Origin: Isoptericola sp. QY 916
GTDB lineage: Bacteria > Actinomycetota > Actinomycetes > Actinomycetales > Cellulomonadaceae
Assembly: GCA_026934365.1 (NCBI GenBank)
Contig: JADHZE010000008.1
Location: forward strand, 1 to 41,822
Reading direction: 5' to 3'
DNA: 41,822 nt
The position numbers and the translations under genes were made by a program. Numbering within the stretch: the first letter of the stretch is position 1; every line of letters starts with the position of its first letter. This document shows positions 40,477-41,822 of the stretch, piece by piece. The notes under the pieces were generated by a model. The model ran no database searches, had not been told where the DNA came from, and saw only the letters and a list, made by a program, of their open reading frames with translations.

Positions 40477-41357
40477 CCACGCAGACCGCTCACCCGACCA
40501 CCCGCACCCGCGCCGTCCGACGCCCGACCGGCGGGCGGACCGGAACCTGGCGCCGGGTGCAGCCCGTCGCGGCGCTGCTCGCCGTCGTCCTGCTCATCGG
40601 CATGCCGCTCTGGATCGTCGTCGTCACCGCCGGCAAGACCCAGGCCGAGGCGCTCAACCCCAACCTGTCCCTGCCCACCACGTGGCAGTACCTGGAGAAC
40701 TTCGCCGCCGTCTGGGACCAGGGGCGCGTGCCCGCGGGCTTCTTCGGCAGCCTCCTGATCATGGTGCCCGCCGTGATCGGCGTGCTCGTGCTCGGCTCCC
40801 TCGCGTCCTGGGTGCTGGCCCGCCGCACCACCCGCGGCTACGCCGTGCTCTACGCCCTGGCGATCAGCGGCATCGTGCTGCCCCCGGCCGTGGTGACCAT
40901 CGTGCTGCTGCTGCGCCAGCTCGGCCTCGCCGGCACCGCGATCGGCATGATCGGCGTCTACATGGGCATGTACATGTCGACCGTGATCTTCTTCGTCACC
41001 GGCTTCGTGCGGACCATCCCGCACGAGCTCGAGGAGGCCGCCCGCGTCGACGGCGCCCGGCCGCTGCGCGTCTTCGGCACGATCATCCTGCCGCTGCTGG
41101 TGCCCGTGCTCTCCACCGCCACGATCCTCATCTGCCTGTACGTGTGGAACGACGTCTTCTACGCGTTCTTCGTCGTCGGCGGGCGGCTCGACACCCTGCC
41201 GCTCAACCTCTTCCAGGTCGCCAGCGCCGGGCTCTATCTCGACAACTGGCACCTGATCTTCGCCTACGTGATCCTCATGAGCCTGCCGCTGCTCGTCGTC
41301 TTCGTCATCGCGCAGCGGAAGATCATCTCGGGCATCACCTCTGGCGCGGTCAAGTGA
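40473..41357 (+). CDS. Sugar ABC transporter permease 4 (MalG-like)
   Basis: The protein has 294 residues and six membrane helices. The EAA loop is HELEEAARVDGARPLRVFGT followed by IILPLLVP. The C-terminus QRKIISGITSGAVK is typical for MalG-like subunits. The GTG start overlaps the previous stop and has GGAGGAAG upstream. It is the last gene of the operon. No ATP-binding subunit is encoded before the window ends, so the energy subunit must come from elsewhere. Confidence 0.93.
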   Translation: MTTQTAHPTTRTRAVRRPTGGRTGTWRRVQPVAALLAVVLLIGMPLWIVVVTAGKTQAEALNPNLSLPTTWQYLENFAAVWDQGRVPAGFFGSLLIMVPAVIGVLVLGSLASWVLARRTTRGYAVLYALAISGIVLPPAVVTIVLLLRQLGLAGTAIGMIGVYMGMYMSTVIFFVTGFVRTIPHELEEAARVDGARPLRVFGTIILPLLVPVLSTATILICLYVWNDVFYAFFVVGGRLDTLPLNLFQVASAGLYLDNWHLIFAYVILMSLPLLVVFVIAQRKIISGITSGAVK

Positions 41358-41777
41358 GCTGAGCGTCTCGGAGTGCGGCGCCGGACGGCACGGGACTGCG
41401 CGCCGCGGGACGTGTGCGGCACCATGTGCGCCATGGGCCTCCGTGGAGAGACGTCGTGAGCCGTCGGCCTCGAGTCCGCGACGTCATCGACTGGCGCCTC
41501 CCAGGACCGCAGACCCGGTCCGGCAGGGTCGCGCAGGGGGCGCGGGCTGTGGCGGTGGAGGCGGTCGTGACGGGGGTTCTCGTCGCCATCGACATGGCGG
41601 GTGCGGTGACCGGGCCGAACCTGCTGTCGCGGCGTCGACTTCCCGCCGACCCTGCGAGACCGATCCGAGGCTTCACGTGCCTGGTCATGTCAGGGACGGC
41701 GCCTTGGATGCCAGGCACTCACGCCGACCGGCCGCAGCTGCACCTGGGACTGCTGCACGGATAGGTGACAGCGGTTG
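41358..41777. other. 420 bp with no convincing gene
   Basis: Open frames exist on both strands, for example 41414-41764 plus and 41350-41718 minus, but none has a ribosome site, domain or credible composition, and both are arginine/proline-rich as expected of shadow frames in GC-rich DNA. A 7-bp inverted repeat with a long loop (41375-41406) is too weak to call a terminator. The stretch may be decayed or foreign spacer. Confidence 0.6.
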
Positions 41778-41822
41778 TCAGGCGGCGAGTGCGACCTGAG
41801 TCGTGATGATGGCTTCGTGCTC
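41778..41822 (-). CDS. 3' end of a possible gene running off the right edge
   Basis: A frame open to the edge ends EHEAIITTQVALAA and a TGA at 41780-41778. Fourteen residues give no family, and the open frame could be chance in this composition. A downstream gene ending here would be convergent with the sugar operon. Confidence 0.25.
   Translation of the reverse strand, partial: EHEAIITTQVALAA

Noticed and set aside
41375-41406. Possible terminator after the second sugar operon
   Set aside because: Arms of 7 bp with an 18-base loop in very GC-rich DNA are not above chance.
41414-41764. A 116-codon plus-strand frame near the right edge
   Set aside because: No ribosome site, no promoter box at a suitable distance, and an overlapping frame of equal quality on the other strand.
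1-41822. CRISPR arrays, complete insertion sequences, phage attachment sites
   Set aside because: No regularly spaced repeats, transposase or integrase genes, or duplicated tRNA ends were found on either strand.

Overview
The window is chromosomal DNA of a very GC-rich actinobacterium. The third-codon bias, an IclR-leuC-leuD block, a fumarylacetoacetate hydrolase-like gene next to gltX, and many genes starting right behind a TAnnnT box all fit Actinomycetes. A Micrococcales lineage of the Cellulomonadaceae or Promicromonosporaceae type is my inference, not a proof. I see no prophage, CRISPR array or complete insertion sequence.

Left part (1-12.8 kb): scattered metabolic and housekeeping genes. 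These are a partial gene at the edge, a PhzF-like isomerase, a fructosamine-kinase-like protein, a GlxA-type AraC regulator divergent from a saccharopine-dehydrogenase-like reductase, a multi-spanning membrane protein, a SAM methyltransferase, then FAH-family hydrolase, NUDIX hydrolase, gltX (with a zinc-type cysteine set) and a HAD phosphatase. A YeiH-like exporter and a LysR regulator diverge from a shared dyad that contains both -10 boxes. A second methyltransferase follows.

Centre (12.8-25 kb): tRNA-Gln and two identical tRNA-Glu genes ending in a strong terminator, a PH-domain membrane protein preceded by an unnoticed 55-residue membrane protein, an NdgR/LtbR-like IclR regulator divergent from leuCD, a luciferase-like oxidoreductase, rnhA, lpdA, a secreted SpoIVB-type (S55) peptidase, a DUF4240 protein, and an alpha/beta hydrolase-MarR pair with a 16-bp palindrome over its start codon.

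Right part (25-41.4 kb): a sugar-utilisation island. Operon A is lacI1, a lipoprotein sugar-binding protein, two permeases and a GH42 beta-galactosidase. Facing it is a secreted 914-residue clan GH-A glycosidase with carbohydrate-binding modules. Divergent from that is lacI2, then a GH36 alpha-galactosidase, a second binding protein and two more permeases. No ATPase is encoded, so both importers probably share a distant MsiK-like ATPase. The layout suggests external trimming of a galactose-rich plant glycan (arabinogalactan or galactan side chains is my best guess), import of oligosaccharides, and cytoplasmic removal of alpha- and beta-linked galactose.

Regulatory sequence is unusually legible. 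lacI1 has two identical palindromes 44 bp apart flanking a promoter. lacI2 is associated with four copies of a 15-mer (TGAAAGCGTnnATCA) placed at the glycosidase, lacI2 and alpha-galactosidase promoters. The last 465 bp hold no convincing complete gene.
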